Assembly (NCBI GenBank): GCA_015662785.1
Contig: DQTM01000106.1
Span: 1 to 15,981, forward strand
Direction of reading: 5' to 3'
DNA: 15,981 nucleotides
Source: Sulfurospirillum arcachonense
Lineage (GTDB): Bacteria; Campylobacterota; Campylobacteria; Campylobacterales; Sulfurospirillaceae
Within the stretch, counting starts at the first letter, position 1. The number at the start of each line of letters is the position of its first letter. A program made the translations under genes and the position numbers. The notes beneath the pieces were generated by a model that worked only from the letters and a program-made list of their open reading frames with translations, was not told the DNA's origin and did no database searches. This document shows positions 14,352-15,981 of the stretch, piece by piece.

Positions 14352-14397
14352 CCTTTTAAGGTAATTTTGATTATAATTCTCAAAATGACTTAAAAGG
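14352..14397. promoter_or_regulatory. Nested inverted repeats around a -10 box before fbpA-like gene
   Basis: CCTTTTAAG (14352-14360) pairs with CTTAAAAGG (14389-14397), and inside it ATTTTGA (14364-14370) pairs with TCAAAAT (14380-14386). The 9-base centre contains TATAAT (14372-14377), a perfect -10, and the right outer arm is the AAAAGG ribosome site of the next gene. As DNA it is an operator centred on the promoter, with a likeness to AT-rich Fur boxes; as RNA from an upstream promoter it would hide the ribosome site. Fur control is an inference from the iron gene downstream. Confidence 0.5.
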
Positions 14398-14408
14398 AAT
14401 AGAATGTT

Positions 14409-14416
14409 AAAAAAAA
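14409..14416 (+). other. A8 homopolymer that shifts the signal-peptide frame
   Basis: ATG 14404 with AAAAGG 6 bases upstream reads into eight A and then ends after 13 codons. With seven A the same start would give MLKKLVLGTLLVSSIAYA, a textbook signal peptide fused in frame to the iron-binding protein. The tract is therefore one base away from (or is the off state of) a normal gene. Confidence 0.75.
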
Positions 14417-15412
14417 TTGGTTCTAGGTACTCTTTTAGTATCTAGCATTGCGTATGCAACTTCAGAGGTCAATGTCTACTCACATAGACATTATGATGCA
14501 GATAAACAACTTTTCAAAATGTTTACAAAACAGACAGGTATAAAAGTAAACGTAGTAAATGCAAAAGCAAATGAATTGATGAAAAGGCTTGAAAAAGAGG
14601 GTAAGAACTCTCCTGCAGATGTTTTTATAACAGCGGACGTTGGTAGATTGTATTTAGCTCAACAAAAAGGACTTTTACAAAAAGTTGATTCAAAGTTTTT
14701 AAATGAGACGATACCAGAGAAATTAAGAGAAAAAGATGGTCACTGGTTTGGCCTTACAAAAAGAGCAAGAGTTATAGTTTATAACAAAGATAGAGTAAAA
14801 CCAAGTGAATTATCTACTTATGAAGAACTCACTAACTCAAAATGGCAGAACAAAATACTTGTTAGAAAATCTTCAAACATATATAACCAATCACTTTTGG
14901 CTTCTTTTATTGCTAGTAAAGGTAAACAAGAGGCAAAAACTTGGGCAGAGTGTATTGTAAACAATATGGCAAGAACTCCTGCAGGAAGTGATAGAGACCA
15001 GATGAAAGCAGTTGTTGCTGGAGTCGGTGATGTTGCTATTGTAAATACCTATTATGTTGGAAAACTTTTGAACTCTAAAAAGAGAAACGAAGTTATAGTA
15101 GGTAAGAAAATGGGAGTATTTTTTCCAAATCAAGATGGAAGAGGAACGCATATAAATATCTCAGGTGCAGGGGTTACGATGAGTAGTAAAAATAGAGACA
15201 ATGCTATAAAACTCTTAGAGTTTTTAGTAAGTCCTAAAGCTCAAAGCATATTTGCTAAGGCAAATTATGAGTACCCTGTAAATCCAAATGTTGAACCATC
15301 AGATTTATTAAAATCATGGGGAAGTTTTAAAGAAGATGCAACACCACTTTATAAGTTTGGTGTTTACAATACTCAAGCCGTGAAAATGTTTAATGAAGTT
15401 AACTGGAGGTAA
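14417..15412 (+). CDS. FbpA-type Fe(III) ABC transporter substrate-binding protein, start out of frame
   Basis: This is a periplasmic ferric-ion binding protein of the FbpA/FutA family. The open frame begins at TTG 14417, but the natural start is almost certainly ATG 14404, one base out of frame (A8 tract). The mature part is intact: EVNVYSHRHYDAD (family N-terminal strand with His/Tyr ligand region), SPADVFITADVGRL, GLTKRARVIVYNKD, AGSDRDQMKAVVAGVGDVAIVNTYY with the paired iron-binding tyrosines (212-213 of the TTG-start frame), and ISGAGVTMSSKNRDNAIKLLEFLVSPKAQ. Length is normal for the family. As written only the TTG start, lacking a positioned ribosome site and the LysLys of the signal peptide, could express it. 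A permease gene follows with overlap. It may be a pseudogene, phase-variable, or a sequencing error. Confidence 0.85.
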   Translation: MVLGTLLVSSIAYATSEVNVYSHRHYDADKQLFKMFTKQTGIKVNVVNAKANELMKRLEKEGKNSPADVFITADVGRLYLAQQKGLLQKVDSKFLNETIPEKLREKDGHWFGLTKRARVIVYNKDRVKPSELSTYEELTNSKWQNKILVRKSSNIYNQSLLASFIASKGKQEAKTWAECIVNNMARTPAGSDRDQMKAVVAGVGDVAIVNTYYVGKLLNSKKRNEVIVGKKMGVFFPNQDGRGTHINISGAGVTMSSKNRDNAIKLLEFLVSPKAQSIFAKANYEYPVNPNVEPSDLLKSWGSFKEDATPLYKFGVYNTQAVKMFNEVNWR

Positions 15413-15981
15413 TTTTTCATGGCTAAGTATGACTACAGGAACAACTCTTGTAGTCATATTGCCTATTATTCTTATTGTTATATATGCACTGGGAGCACAA
15501 GGTGAAACCTTACAGCATTTAAAAGACACAGTTCTTTTAGGTTTCATTGCAAACACAGCAAAACTTCTTTTATTTGTTTCAATTCTCTCGCTTATATTTG
15601 GTATAGGTTCGGCTTTTTAAGTCACTTTTTACGAGTTTAGATTTCAGAAGATTTATGCCATTGGATTGATTTTACCTTTTGTTATACCTTCATATATACT
15701 AGGGTTTATCTACTCAGACATATTTGGTTATTTTAGCTACTTTCATATTTTTTTGATGGATTTAGGTATTAAAAGTTATTTTGATATTTCGAATTTTAAC
15801 ACAGTTAGTGTAGTTCTTGCTCTTGCTCTTTATCCGTACATCTACCTCATAGTGCGAGCCTCTTTTTTGAAAAATGCAAATACGCTTTTAAATCCGGCTT
15901 TAAGTTTAGGTATGTCTAGAGAAAAAGCACTTTTTAAAGTTGTTTTACCTCTTAGTCGTGTGGCTATTGTTGGTGGATTGT
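15393..15981 (+). pseudogene. FbpB-type iron ABC transporter permease, nonsense codon, 3' end outside window
   Basis: The frame encodes an inner-membrane permease that would pair with the upstream iron-binding protein. It starts as TTLVVILPIILIVIYALG, a first membrane helix, then ANTAKLLLFVSILSLIFGIGSAF, and is stopped by TAA at 15618-15620. The same frame then stays open to the window end and continues the family perfectly: VTFYEF, AIGLILPFVIPSYILGFIYSD, VVLALALYPYIYLIVRASF and the EAA-like cytoplasmic loop LSLGMSREKALFKVVLPLSRVAIVGG. A TTA to TAA change would explain the stop. The good ribosome site GGAGG (15405-15409) points to ATG 15419, which is in a different frame; the in-frame ATG 15393 lacks a ribosome site. 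So the gene seems to carry at least two lesions. Confidence 0.8.

Noticed and set aside
15419..15490. Separate small ORF from ATG 15419 (MAKYDYRNN...)
   Set aside because: It has a good ribosome site but ends after about two dozen codons and has no resemblance to a protein; better explained as the original permease start put out of frame.
1..15981. CRISPR array, tRNA/rRNA genes, insertion sequences, toxin-antitoxin or phage genes
   Set aside because: No regularly spaced repeats, cloverleaf, transposase or phage-like frames were seen on either strand.

Overview
The window is low-GC, gene-dense bacterial chromosome that most closely fits a free-living member of the Campylobacterota (Sulfurimonas-like). 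The main evidence is gene order. Unit A, aroQ - M24 peptidase - folK - flhF - flhG - small membrane protein - fliA - fliM - fliY, is the order I know from Helicobacter pylori (HP1038 to HP1030), and Campylobacter jejuni has nearly the same order (Cj0066c to Cj0059c). The divergent pair mqnX-like deaminase and sppA matches C. jejuni Cj0067/Cj0068. These are recollections of published genomes; no search was run.

Layout. Bases 2-613 are the 3' part of a response regulator with a RepL-like winged-helix output domain, converging on sppA. Bases 606-2677 (minus) hold an amidohydrolase (probably the aminofutalosine deaminase of menaquinone synthesis) and sppA, overlapping by one base. A secreted protein of unknown function (2834-3661, plus) converges with an M23 endopeptidase (3658-4461, minus). 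From 4519 to 13569 everything is on the plus strand in a tight run: shikimate and folate enzymes, the flagellar placement pair FlhF/FlhG, sigma-28 FliA, the switch proteins FliM and FliY, a LOG-family hydrolase and the tRNA thiolase MnmA. Most junctions overlap or are a few bases apart, so translational coupling is likely. The exception is a 131-base structured gap between fliM and fliY.

After a hairpin behind mnmA comes a secreted EF-hand protein (minus), then about 1.9 kb with repeated lesions: a small ORF with a frameshift, an FbpA-type iron-binding protein whose signal peptide is out of frame across an A8 tract, and an FbpB-type permease with an in-frame TAA and an out-of-frame start. Either this iron-uptake locus is decaying, is phase-variable in part, or carries sequence errors.

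Most of the window is ordinary conserved chromosome. The signals least explained by known genes are (1) the fliM-fliY leader, with a 21-bp perfect inverted repeat, two mutually exclusive stems and a 7-codon mini-ORF overlapping the fliY start; (2) the octamer palindrome TACATGTA, present ten times; (3) palindromes sitting on promoter-like sequences around the iron locus; and (4) the cluster of lesions itself. I see no tRNA, rRNA, CRISPR array or insertion sequence.
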